In this document: in pieces, positions 8,375 through 14,638 of the stretch
How positions within the stretch are numbered: position 1 is the first letter of the stretch
Layout: the number at the start of each line of letters is the position of its first letter
Assembly: GCA_003600225.1 (NCBI GenBank)
Contig: QZFT01000089.1
Span: forward strand, 124,001-188,000
Direction: 5' to 3'
Length of the DNA: 64,000 bases
Source of the DNA: Pseudonocardiaceae bacterium YIM PH 21723
GTDB taxonomy: Bacteria; Actinomycetota; Actinomycetes; Mycobacteriales; Pseudonocardiaceae
The notes under the pieces: generated by a model
Told to the model about the DNA's origin: nothing
The model's database searches: none
Seen by the model: the letters and a program-made list of their open reading frames with translations, nothing else
Made by a program: the position numbers and the translations under genes

Positions 8375-8610
8375 GCTGTCCTCCTGAAGGTGCTGGGGAC
8401 GCGGCCGTAGCCGAAGTCCCGGGGTGCGCCGGTGTAGTTGCGGGGGTGGTCGTGAGTGCGGCAGCCGCACGGGCTGAAGATCCAGTCGCCTGAGCAGTCG
8501 TGACGAAGCTCGGTGATCAGCAGGCTGCAGATCGGGCAATCCCAGTCATGGACCTGCTGCACGGTCCCTGCGGCAGGCTCCGTGAGGTCGGGCAGATGCA
8601 GCGCCATCAC
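8371..8610 (-). CDS. Small zinc-ribbon protein (79 aa)
   Basis: CPIC in the middle and CGCRTH later give a likely zinc site. The start is GTG at 8610 or ATG at 8607; both overlap the WhiB stop. The product sits between the WhiB gene and the 192-aa gene in the overlap chain. No family recognised. Confidence 0.55.
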   Translation of the reverse strand: MMALHLPDLTEPAAGTVQQVHDWDCPICSLLITELRHDCSGDWIFSPCGCRTHDHPRNYTGAPRDFGYGRVPSTFRRTA

Positions 8611-8999
8611 GCCACCTCTGAGCCGCGCCGCTGCTGGCGGCGGCTGGTCCAGCAGGCTTTACAGGTCGGGGCGTGACCGCGGTTGCGGCGGACGTTGCCG
8701 CCGACCATGCGGTGGAGCCCGGCCCTGCACAGGGGCTTGCTCGGCGCCGGGTCGCGGTCGTCCAGTCGGACACCACCCCAGATGCCGTGCTCCTGTTTGG
8801 TCTTCTTGGCCCAGGCCAGGCATTGGGCGGCTACCGGGCAGGCCGCGCACACTCGCTGCGCCTCGGCGGTCTGGCGCATCGCCGGGCCCAGGAATCCGAC
8901 CGGGAACCACAGTTCCGGGTCGTCCTCGCGGCACAGTCCGCGCTCGGACCAGTCCGTGTCCTCAGCGTGGAACTGCCACGCGGCCAGCTGCTCGGTCAT
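8607..8999 (-). CDS. WhiB-family regulator with an extra C-terminal zinc motif (130 aa)
   Basis: The four Fe-S cysteines are at 23, 51, 54 and 60 (GLC, VCAACPVAAQC), followed by the HGIWGGV turn near 71-77, as in WhiB proteins that bind a [4Fe-4S] cluster and sigma factor. After it comes a second cluster (C91, H96, C113, C116) with basic residues, unlike the short AT-hook-like tails of host WhiB proteins. Phage-borne WhiB genes are known to redirect host transcription or limit superinfection. Confidence 0.88.
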   Translation of the reverse strand: MTEQLAAWQFHAEDTDWSERGLCREDDPELWFPVGFLGPAMRQTAEAQRVCAACPVAAQCLAWAKKTKQEHGIWGGVRLDDRDPAPSKPLCRAGLHRMVGGNVRRNRGHAPTCKACWTSRRQQRRGSEVA

Positions 9000-9385
9000 G
9001 CCGCACCGTCCAGGCGCCCCGGATGAACGTCACGCAGGCGTTGGCGCAGTTCCTCGGCGTGCTGTTCGGCGGTGCCGGGCCATTCGCACCACGCCAGCGT
9101 CGGCTCTTCCTCCAGATGGGCGTAGAGGTGCTGCCGGAGACCGATCCAGATCCGGAGGTCGGCGAAGTCCTCCATGGGGATGACGTCGTCCTGATGTCCT
9201 TCCCTGCTGATCCGGACCGCCAGCAGCAACGGCGCGGTTCGCTCCGACGCAGACTCGACCGGCGGATGTGTTGGTGGCTGCGGCGCATGCCGTGCCACTG
9301 CCCGGTCGAATCTCCAAGCCACACAGGCGATTCCGATGGCCACGGCGAACATGAAGGCGAAGAACACCCCGGAAAGGATCACCAT
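8996..9385 (-). CDS. Small membrane protein with one N-terminal helix (129 aa)
   Basis: The N-terminus ILSGVFFAFMFAVAIGIACV is a single transmembrane helix; the rest is soluble and acidic. The ATG at 9385 shares its A with the stop of the 38-codon gene upstream (TGATG). A longer reading to 9532 has no support. Function unknown. Confidence 0.55.
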   Translation of the reverse strand: MVILSGVFFAFMFAVAIGIACVAWRFDRAVARHAPQPPTHPPVESASERTAPLLLAVRISREGHQDDVIPMEDFADLRIWIGLRQHLYAHLEEEPTLAWCEWPGTAEQHAEELRQRLRDVHPGRLDGAA

Positions 9386-9501
9386 CACACACCCACCCGA
9401 CAGTGGTCTGAACCTGTTACCTGGTGGTGGCCGAGGGCCAGGCCCTGCCGTCGCGTTTCCGCAACGGCAGGCGCCAGCCCGGCCGAGGTGAGGGTGGCCA
9501 T
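9385..9501 (-). CDS. Very small gene (38 aa) between two TGATG junctions
   Basis: An ATG at 9501 shares its A with the stop of the 70-aa gene. The frame runs 38 codons (beginning MATLTSAGLAPAVAETRR) and its TGA at 9385-9387 shares its A with the ATG of the membrane-protein gene. This fills an otherwise unexplained 113 nt gap in an operon where nearly all other genes overlap. The product is basic and helical at first, with one Cys. Function unknown. Confidence 0.6.
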   Translation of the reverse strand: MATLTSAGLAPAVAETRRQGLALGHHQVTGSDHCRVGV

Positions 9502-9713
9502 CAGGCCGCCCTCCCCAGACCGCAGCGATCACACTCCTGGCCGGTGGTCAGCAGGTTGGTGGTGCTGCCGAAGTCGGCGACCGGCACAACCTCCACGTTG
9601 TGACCGCGCTCCTGCAGCCCGGCCGCCCAGCGGAGGATCAGCCGGGCGTCGTCGCTGGTCTCGGTGACCAGCGCGTGGCCGCAGCCGACGTACTGGATTT
9701 GACGAGTGGCCAT
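9501..9713 (-). CDS. Small phage protein with Cys pairs (70 aa)
   Basis: The start MATRQIQYVGCGHALVTET at 9713 shares one base with the upstream stop (TGATG). An alpha/beta middle (DARLILRWAAGLQERGHNVEVVPV) ends in ECDRCGLG. The Cys-Gly-His and CxxC ends could form a metal site. No family recognised. Confidence 0.55.
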   Translation of the reverse strand: MATRQIQYVGCGHALVTETSDDARLILRWAAGLQERGHNVEVVPVADFGSTTNLLTTGQECDRCGLGRAA

Positions 9714-10129
9714 CACGCCACCGCCTCGGCGACACGGCCGGAGGCGACCGCCAGCGGCACACACTTCCACTCGTAGACCGGTTCCTGGACTTCGACCTTT
9801 GGTGCCGTCGGGTCTGCAACCAGGACAGTGCGGGTGCCGGTCTGCACCCTCTCGCAGACCGATTCGCGGGCCCCGTACGCCTTGAAGCTGCACCTGCCGT
9901 TGCTGATCACCAGGTTGTAGGAGTCCTCGGTGATCTCCTTATCGACCGAGAATCCGGCGGCCCGGCAGGCCATCGAGATGGCGTCCAGCTCTGCGGCCGA
10001 ATAGGTGTAGAAGATCGGCGCACGGTGCGGCGGAAGCAGGTACGCAGGCCGGATGTCATGGTCCATCTCCAGCACATGGGCGAGCATCCGCAGACCCTCG
10101 ATGACGTCCTGATACGGGTGCTCAATCAC
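9713..10129 (-). CDS. Hypothetical phage protein (138 aa)
   Basis: The GTG at 10129 has an excellent AGGAGG six bases upstream and overlaps the preceding stop, so I prefer it to the ATG at 10147. The product begins MIEHPYQDVIEGLRMLAHVL. Later segments read as a mixed alpha/beta fold (TYSAAELDAISMACRAAGF). No motif identifies it. Confidence 0.55.
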   Translation of the reverse strand: MIEHPYQDVIEGLRMLAHVLEMDHDIRPAYLLPPHRAPIFYTYSAAELDAISMACRAAGFSVDKEITEDSYNLVISNGRCSFKAYGARESVCERVQTGTRTVLVADPTAPKVEVQEPVYEWKCVPLAVASGRVAEAVA

Positions 10130-10349
10130 GGTCGGCCTCCTGGTCATCGGTGGGGTTGCTCGGCGCGAACGCTGCGGTGAAGGCTTCGGCGGCCTCGGCC
10201 TGGCCGTGTTCACGGGTTCTGGTCAACAGGGACACCAGCGCGTCAAACGCGGTGTCGGTGCACAAGCTGATGAAGAGACGGTCGCCCAGAGTCAGCCCCA
10301 TCAGGCCGACAGCTCGGCGTAGCTGGTCACCGCGTCCTCGGAGGTTCAT
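10122..10349 (-). CDS. Small hypothetical protein (75 aa)
   Basis: The start MNLRGRGDQLRRAVGLM at 10349 shares a base with the upstream stop (TGATG). The product is helical with an acidic end (NPTDDQEADRD). The frame is open far upstream to 10781, but that stretch is antisense-like overlap with the membrane genes. Function unknown. Confidence 0.5.
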   Translation of the reverse strand: MNLRGRGDQLRRAVGLMGLTLGDRLFISLCTDTAFDALVSLLTRTREHGQAEAAEAFTAAFAPSNPTDDQEADRD

Positions 10350-10552
10350 CACTGACCCCCCACCAGCTGAATCACCAGCGTGCGCAGGCCATCCGGCGCC
10401 ACGCTGGCCAGGTAGATGAGGAAGCTCACCGCGCCAAGGACAGCGCCGAGCAGGGCGCAACGGACCAGAGAGAGCACGACCCGCGCGGCATCCACCGCCA
10501 GCACGGTCCAGGGTTGCCCGCGGTGCTGCAGCAGTTCGTCCAGCGGGGTCAT
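10349..10552 (-). CDS. Small membrane protein (67 aa)
   Basis: An N-terminal amphipathic stretch is followed by one long or two short hydrophobic helices (ARVVLSLVRCALLGAVLGAV, then SFLIYLASV). The ATG at 10552 overlaps the stop of the first operon gene (ATGA). No family recognised. Confidence 0.55.
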   Translation of the reverse strand: MTPLDELLQHRGQPWTVLAVDAARVVLSLVRCALLGAVLGAVSFLIYLASVAPDGLRTLVIQLVGGQ

Positions 10553-10791
10553 GACCGGTCACCTGCCTGGGGCAGTCGGCCGGTGCGCTCGGCGATTTCG
10601 ACCAGCACGCCGTACAACGCCAGGCCGATGGCGCAGACAGCCAGCAGGCCGCGAATGGTCTGGTCCACCGGCGCGAAGGCGGCGGCGCTGCCGAACAGGA
10701 GCACCAGGCCGGCGAGCTTGATGCGGGTTTCCCAACGGTTTGCGTTCCGCTCCAGGCGGTGGCGCCCCTTAGACTGGGCAATTAGAGCCAT
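10549..10791 (-). CDS. First gene of the early operon: two-helix membrane protein (80 aa)
   Basis: The ATG at 10791 has AGGGAAGGGA upstream. The product has a basic N-terminus and two hydrophobic helices (KLAGLVLLFGSAAAFA and GLLAVCAIGLALYGVLV). Together with the 67-aa gene it could form a small membrane pair. Transcription probably starts in 10,861-10,930, leaving a leader of about 85 nt that contains a strong hairpin. Confidence 0.6.
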   Translation of the reverse strand: MALIAQSKGRHRLERNANRWETRIKLAGLVLLFGSAAAFAPVDQTIRGLLAVCAIGLALYGVLVEIAERTGRLPQAGDRS

Positions 10792-10816
10792 GACGGGGTC
10801 CCTTCCCTCACTGGCT

Positions 10817-10850
10817 GCGGGCGTCCGCTGCAACGGGCGCCCGTTTTTTT
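10817..10850 (+). terminator. Rightward-facing intrinsic terminator in the leader of the leftward operon
   Basis: GGGCGTCCG and CGGGCGCCC pair over 9 bp (one G-U) around a 6 nt loop, followed on the plus strand by GTTTTTTT. No plus-strand gene lies to its left for more than 10 kb, so it would stop antisense transcription into the control region. On the minus strand the same hairpin lies in the leader. Confidence 0.7.
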
Positions 10851-10860
10851 GTCCTGGTTT

Positions 10861-10930
10861 GACTGCCGACGGCAGTCATTGAAGATTAGACCAACTGACT
10901 GGCATCGACAGTCAATATTGGATGACGGTC
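10861..10930 (-). promoter_or_regulatory. Predicted early promoter with operator palindromes
   Basis: On the minus strand TTGACT (10910-10915) and TCTAAT (10885-10890) are 19 bp apart, a possible -35/-10 pair for the leftward operon. The palindrome GACTGCC-gac-GGCAGTC (10861-10877) lies at the expected start site. GACAGTC (10907-10913) and GACGGTC (10924-10930) flank the -35. The same half-site recurs around the repressor promoter, which suggests common control. Confidence 0.55.
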
Positions 10931-10934
10931 GGGG

Positions 10935-11132
10935 CTACGCAGCGTCTCGGCGATGGCTTTTCCGGAAGGCATCCAGGTCCGCCAGCGGGAACCACTTACG
11001 GGCCTTCGGGCTCGGATCGTACTGGATATATGCAGGTCCAGCGCCTTTACGCAGTAGGCGACTAAGCGTGCGCCGGTTCATCTGCAAGTAGGCTGCGGCG
11101 GCATCCATCGAAAGATCCGGGCTACTTGCCAT
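10935..11132 (-). CDS. xis: Excisionase-like winged-HTH protein (65 aa)
   Basis: The ATG at 11132 has GGAGGC upstream. The product reads MDAAAAYLQMNRRTLSRLL, then KWFPLADLDAFR. This is the compact MerR/excisionase-type DNA-binding fold used by recombination directionality factors of integrase elements. It lies divergent to the repressor and leads into the early operon, which suits a protein expressed on induction. A purely regulatory role is possible. A GACNGTC-type site lies at its start. Confidence 0.7.
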   Translation of the reverse strand: MASSPDLSMDAAAAYLQMNRRTLSRLLRKGAGPAYIQYDPSPKARKWFPLADLDAFRKSHRRDAA

Positions 11133-11142
11133 GACTGCCTCC

Positions 11143-11160
11143 GACGGTCAATATGTCCGA
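11143..11160. promoter_or_regulatory. Operator-like motif upstream of xis
   Basis: GACGGTCAATATGTCCGA matches GGCAGTCAATGTCCGA at 11208-11223 and GACAGTCAATATTGGA at 10907-10922. The shared core is (G/A)(C/G)GTCAAT with a variable tail. The copies lie in the control regions of xis, the early operon and the repressor gene, as expected for a phage repressor's operators. Confidence 0.5.
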
Positions 11161-11195
11161 GTTGGTGGCGTGACCCTGCGCCTCGAACAGGAGAT

Positions 11196-11224
11196 TTGAC
11201 AAGTGGTGGCAGTCAATGTCCGAT
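11196..11224 (+). promoter_or_regulatory. Promoter of the repressor gene with internal operator
   Basis: A perfect TTGACA at 11196-11201 is followed after 17 bp by TCCGAT (11219-11224). The operator-like motif GGCAGTCAATGTCCGA (11208-11223) fills the spacer, which would allow autoregulation. The predicted start site leaves a short leader ahead of GGAGAGTG and the ATG at 11245. Confidence 0.55.
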
Positions 11225-11244
11225 TCGGTTCACTCCGGAGAGTG

Positions 11245-11691
11245 ATGGAGACCTCAAGCGGGCCCGCGATTGCGGCACGGGATTATGTGCGGGTGGACGC
11301 ACCCGACACCCCAGAGGCACTACCGCGGTCCGCCGTTGCTGAGCTGCTCAGACGGCAAGGCATCGGCCCGCGCGGCGCCATCTCACTCCGGCAGGCTTCC
11401 CGCGACAGCGGGCTTGCCCTGGAGACCATCCGGCGGCTGGAATCCAGCACCGCCGAGCAGGTGATCAGCACTCCCTGGGAGACGCTGCAGAACCTGATTG
11501 GTCTAGCCGAAATCACGGATGAACAACTTAAGAGCGCATATTTGATAGATGCTTCAACAACCATCGGGGCTGGAGCGCAGGGTGGGGACGTAGCAGGAGT
11601 ACTCGCCCAACTGGACCAGCTCTCACCCGGAGATTTGGCAAAGGTGATGTCGGAAGTCGCGCACAGGCTGGCGAACTTCCATCGGCCCTAA
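11245..11691 (+). CDS. HTH repressor of the prophage control region (148 aa)
   Basis: I choose the ATG at 11245, which has GGAG four bases upstream and lies just after the predicted promoter; the frame is open to a GTG at 11203, but that lies between -35 and -10. The product has an XRE-like HTH (ISLRQASRDSGLALETIRRLE) near residues 50-75, then TPWETLQNLIGLAEI, and a C-terminal helical region. It is divergent from xis and upstream of the integrase, the classical place for a lysogeny repressor. Confidence 0.65.
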   Translation: METSSGPAIAARDYVRVDAPDTPEALPRSAVAELLRRQGIGPRGAISLRQASRDSGLALETIRRLESSTAEQVISTPWETLQNLIGLAEITDEQLKSAYLIDASTTIGAGAQGGDVAGVLAQLDQLSPGDLAKVMSEVAHRLANFHRP

Positions 11692-11706
11692 AGAGGGGTG
11701 CCTTGC

Positions 11707-11733
11707 TCCCCGTTGGCAGCCGGCCAGCGGGGA
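11707..11733. other. Strong hairpin after the repressor gene
   Basis: An 11 bp stem (TCCCCGTTGGC / GCCAGCGGGGA, one G-U) with a 5 nt loop begins 16 nt after the repressor stop. No T-run follows, so it may stabilise the mRNA or reduce read-through into the integrase rather than terminate fully. Confidence 0.5.
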
Positions 11734-11756
11734 AAGGCGGCGATGGGAGCTGAAGC

Positions 11757-11978
11757 GTGATCCTTCAGATCTGTTTTCAGGAACTGACTTCAGCAGACGC
11801 CGTCTTGATCCGGGTTTCCGATGGTTTGTTGATCATTCTGGATTACTACGTCCCCTGGGACATCCACCAGTTGAACCTCCTGTCTCGCCGGCCGTCGGCA
11901 TCCGCCGTAACGGTCGTGCCCCGAGGCGCATGGACTGCCACCGCGCCCGTCCCGCTCACGCGGAACGGGGATGTGTGA
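11757..11978 (+). CDS. Possible small protein between repressor and integrase (73 aa)
   Basis: A GTG at 11757 is preceded by GGGAGCTGAAGC. The product begins MILQICFQELTSADAVL and has an amphipathic alpha/beta start but a low-complexity end. No family is recognised. It would join repressor and integrase as a middle gene; alternatively the stretch is only a leader for the integrase. Confidence 0.35.
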   Translation: MILQICFQELTSADAVLIRVSDGLLIILDYYVPWDIHQLNLLSRRPSASAVTVVPRGAWTATAPVPLTRNGDV

Positions 11979-12000
11979 ACGCACGACGCGGGAGAGAGCC

Positions 12001-13260
12001 ATGGCAAGAGCACGCGGTTACATCCGGACCCGTCCATCGACACGCAAGGACGGGAAGGGCAGGACCAGTTACCAGGCATGGGCAGTAGATGCCCACGGTG
12101 GCGAGATCTCGGAGACCTTCTACGACGAGGACGAGGCGAACGCCTGGATCACCAAGATGGACGATCTGCGGCTGCGCGGCGTCTACCGGAACCGGTCCTT
12201 CGACAACATGACCTTGGAGAAGTACTTCAGGGACTTCTACCTGGTGCGCCGTGAACTGCTGGCACCGGGAACCCTCCGGGATCTGGACCGGCATTTCGCC
12301 CTGCACATCGGGCCCACCGTCGGCCATCTGACGGTGGAGCGATTCCGGCAGATCGATTTCCAGCGTGCGGTGAATCGGTGGTCGAAGACCCCGAAGTGGT
12401 CGCAGGGCGTCATGGGCGCCAAGGTCAAGAAGGAGAATCGTGGGTTCCTGGCGCCGAGCTACGTTCACAAGTTGTACGTGATCACGCGCGACATGGTGAC
12501 CGAGGCCAGAGTGCTGGATAAGGCGTTGCTGGAAGATCCCTGCGTCAGGATCAAGCTGCCGACCCTCGGGAAGGAAGAGGTGGTCATTCCGAAGATCAGC
12601 GACGTGGGGTACATCTTCGATGAGATCGCCGACCGATACCGGGTTGCTGCGAAGTTGTGCGCGGCGGCCGGCCCGCGGCGCGGTGAATTGTTCGGGCTGG
12701 GTCCCGAGCAGATCGACCGGGACAACATGCGCGTCAACATCGAGCGGCAGATGAACTGCCCGTCTGGGAAGTTGTCGTTCTCCGAGTTCCTGAAAACCTC
12801 GAAGGCGTATCGGTCGATTCCCATTGATCAGCCCATGCTGGACGAGATCGACGAACACATGGAGCGCTGGCCGCCGATCAAGGTCGACGGCAAATGGATC
12901 ATGTTCTACAACCGACGCAATCAGCCCGTACGCGATCAGGTGATCACTAAAGCCATTCGCCGAATCCTCGACGAACTGAACATTCCGCCCGGCATCGCAT
13001 GGCACATTCTCCGGCATTTCTATGCGTCCATGCTCATCAACAGTTCATTGAGCATCGTGGCCGTGCAGAACATGCTGGGACACGCCGACCACAACACCAC
13101 GCTGAAGCTATACGGGCATCTGTGGGAGACCGACGACGACGCAGTCCGGCAGGCAGTCAACAGCCAGATCGGTCACCTCATCCGGCCGACTGCGCCGAGC
13201 GCCGCAGACCTGGTCCTGACGGACGCCGTCGACCTTGAAAACCTGCCCTCGGCATCATGA
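12001..13260 (+). CDS. int: Tyrosine recombinase / phage integrase (419 aa)
   Basis: It integrates and excises the element by strand exchange. The catalytic set is complete: R226 in GPRRGEL, K265 region (KTSKAYRSIPI), H335-xx-R338 in WHILRHFY, H361 in LGHADH and the nucleophile Y371 in LKLYGHLW. The N-terminal region (about 1-65) resembles an arm-binding domain and residues 70-180 the SAM-like core-binding domain. The ATG at 12001 has GGGAGAGAGCC upstream. Its end lies about 180 nt from the tRNA-Gly core, the usual int-att arrangement. Confidence 0.93.
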   Translation: MARARGYIRTRPSTRKDGKGRTSYQAWAVDAHGGEISETFYDEDEANAWITKMDDLRLRGVYRNRSFDNMTLEKYFRDFYLVRRELLAPGTLRDLDRHFALHIGPTVGHLTVERFRQIDFQRAVNRWSKTPKWSQGVMGAKVKKENRGFLAPSYVHKLYVITRDMVTEARVLDKALLEDPCVRIKLPTLGKEEVVIPKISDVGYIFDEIADRYRVAAKLCAAAGPRRGELFGLGPEQIDRDNMRVNIERQMNCPSGKLSFSEFLKTSKAYRSIPIDQPMLDEIDEHMERWPPIKVDGKWIMFYNRRNQPVRDQVITKAIRRILDELNIPPGIAWHILRHFYASMLINSSLSIVAVQNMLGHADHNTTLKLYGHLWETDDDAVRQAVNSQIGHLIRPTAPSAADLVLTDAVDLENLPSAS

Positions 13261-13276
13261 TCAGTAGGCCGGAAAT

Positions 13277-13323
13277 TTGGCGGCGATTTGGCAGGACGGA
13301 CCCGGTCTTGGCGGTGATTTGGC
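13277..13323. repeat. Arm-type direct repeats beside the attachment site
   Basis: TTGGCGGCGATTTGGC (13277-13292) and TTGGCGGTGATTTGGC (13308-13323) differ by one base and are spaced 31 bp apart, three helical turns. Such pairs between int and the att core are typical integrase arm-binding sites. Binding is inferred from position and spacing only. Confidence 0.55.
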
Positions 13324-13343
13324 TGTCTCGTCAGGCCCCACAG

Positions 13344-13368
13344 TGTCCTAATGTGTCCTATTATGTCC
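13344..13368. repeat. Three helically phased TGTCC repeats
   Basis: TGTCCTA starts at 13344 and again at 13354, and TGTCC at 13364, an exact 10 bp period. Sites in helical phase next to an att core suit cooperative binding by excisionase or integrase. Confidence 0.5.
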
Positions 13369-13424
13369 AACCATACGACCAGATAGTGGACGGGTTTTCG
13401 CCAGAAGATGCGGGTGGCCACCTC

Positions 13425-13495
13425 CTAGGTGGCATTCAGAGGCAGAACATCAGCTTCCCAAGCTGAGAACGCGGGTTCGATTCCCGTCACCCGCT
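13425..13495 (+). tRNA. tRNA-Gly(CCC) 3' portion at the attachment site (right end of element)
   Basis: From 13441 to 13495 the sequence equals the 3' 55 nt of an actinobacterial tRNA-Gly: D-arm end, anticodon arm with CCC (CTTCCCAAG), T-arm (GGGTTCGATTCCC) and acceptor CACCCGCT. The 5' part does not fit: with normal spacing only four of seven acceptor pairs form. The integrase ends just upstream, so this is best read as the att core left when the element integrated in the tRNA gene, with the intact tRNA at the other end. A GCGGGTG that could complete the acceptor lies at 13410-13416, separated by a 17 nt hairpin. Confidence 0.7.
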
Positions 13496-13502
13496 CGAGT
13501 CG

Positions 13503-13539
13503 GAGGCCCCTGTCTGCGGAATGCGCAGACAGGGGCCTC
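13503..13539 (+). terminator. Terminator downstream of the tRNA-Gly sequence
   Basis: A perfect 16 bp stem (GAGGCCCCTGTCTGCG with its complement) around a 5 nt loop begins 7 nt after the tRNA 3' end and is followed by TCGCCATTT. It is the original terminator of the chromosomal tRNA-Gly gene. Confidence 0.75.
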
Positions 13540-13655
13540 TCGCCATTTCTGCGGGGGCGCGGCCCCCGCACCCCGCGCAGGAGGGGCTTCGCCCCCCTGC
13601 ACCCCCTTTCGGGACTTCGCTTCGCTCGTCCCTTGGGGACCTGGAAGGAGTGCTC

Positions 13656-14156
13656 GTGAAGTTCACCAACTCTGTTGAGATCGATCTGCCGCGGGAGCGG
13701 GTGGCTCAGTTGCTTGCTGACCCGGCGCAGCTGTCGAAGTGGCTGCGGGGTTTGGTGTCGCACGAGCCGGTGGCGGGGGTACACGGGCAGCTCGGCACCC
13801 GGTCGCGGGTCGTCTTCCAATCGGGGAAGCAGACGATGGAGTGCACCGAGACGATCACTCGCCGGGATCCGGCGGACCTGAACCGGATTCCGAAGGACTG
13901 CGTCGTTCACTTCGACCGGGAGATCGTCGCCCCGGGAATGTGGAGTGCCGTGCGGGATCGGCTCACTGAGGTCGGTCCGGAGACGACGCTCTGGGAGAGC
14001 GACAGCGAGTACCGGTTCAGTGGTCTGGTGATGCGGTTGGTGGGGCTTCTCATGCCCGGCACCTTCCGCAAGCAGTCGCAGCAGCACATGGAGGACTTCA
14101 AGGCGTTCGCCGAACAGGGGACGGATGTCCGCGGCAGTCAGTCGGCGGACCAGTAG
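13656..14156 (+). CDS. SRPBCC-family (polyketide cyclase/START-like) protein (166 aa)
   Basis: The product opens VKFTNSVEIDLPRERVAQLL and continues to a SKWLRGL element, then beta-rich stretches (TMECTETITRRD, TTLWESDSEYRFSG) and a C-terminal helix. This is the helix-grip fold of SRPBCC proteins, which bind hydrophobic ligands. The GTG at 13656 has GGAAGGAG upstream; a GTG two codons earlier is possible. It converges on the next gene and overlaps it by 19 nt. Confidence 0.7.
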   Translation: MKFTNSVEIDLPRERVAQLLADPAQLSKWLRGLVSHEPVAGVHGQLGTRSRVVFQSGKQTMECTETITRRDPADLNRIPKDCVVHFDREIVAPGMWSAVRDRLTEVGPETTLWESDSEYRFSGLVMRLVGLLMPGTFRKQSQQHMEDFKAFAEQGTDVRGSQSADQ

Positions 14157-14545
14157 GCGCCATCCGTCTCGGCCCGCGGGAACGGGCGCTGTACCGGACC
14201 GCGCCGCCTGACCAGGGAGAGGCGCCCATCGGCGGCGCGAGCGAGCCGGATCTCCCGCACCGTCCGGAGAACGTCGGCTTCGAACAGTTCCTCGATCCAG
14301 ATCCTGATGAACATCAACCGGGCCTGATCCCTGGCCTCCTCCGGTGACTCGGGGAAGTCGGGCAGGGTGCTCCCGTTCAGCTGCTCGCGGTACTCCGCCA
14401 GCAGGTCCAGGGGCAGGCTGACCGGAACCTTTCGCTCCTCATCGCAGAGGTCGAAGGTGCCGGCCGCCTTGTCCAGGTCGGCGATCCGATAGCGCGGATC
14501 AAGGTTCTCGACGATGCGGCCGAAGAACGCTTCCCGGTCGGTCAT
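14138..14545 (-). CDS. Hypothetical protein (135 aa)
   Basis: The start MTDREAFFGRIVENLDPRYR at 14545 has AGGGG upstream. The product is acidic in the middle, with a helical segment (ARDQARLMFIRIWIEELFEADV). It ends inside the convergent SRPBCC gene and diverges from the first S33 hydrolase gene. No family recognised. Confidence 0.5.
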   Translation of the reverse strand: MTDREAFFGRIVENLDPRYRIADLDKAAGTFDLCDEERKVPVSLPLDLLAEYREQLNGSTLPDFPESPEEARDQARLMFIRIWIEELFEADVLRTVREIRLARAADGRLSLVRRRGPVQRPFPRAETDGAYWSAD

Positions 14546-14581
14546 GACAACCCCTCGCCGCTGTGGCACATCTCCTGGCGT

Positions 14582-14600
14582 CCTTGATCGTTGATCAAGG
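14582..14600. promoter_or_regulatory. Palindrome between the divergent 14138 and 14639 genes
   Basis: CCTTGATC-GTT-GATCAAGG is a perfect 8 bp inverted repeat with a 3 nt centre, 38 bp before the start of the first S33 hydrolase. It is a likely operator for one or both divergent genes. Confidence 0.5.
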
Positions 14601-14638
14601 TGGTACGCCGAATTCTGCCTGTGGCAAGGAGATCTCTC

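Noticed and set aside
1-13440. Integrative conjugative element instead of a prophage
   Set aside because: No FtsK-like TraB, Spd or conjugation gene is visible, while Rad52-like, WhiB, HNH and methyltransferase genes fit a phage. The left part is missing, so this remains open.
13410-13495. A complete intact tRNA-Gly
   Set aside because: The acceptor cannot form at normal spacing; only a 17 nt insertion would restore pairing. I report the core and keep the alternative as a finding.
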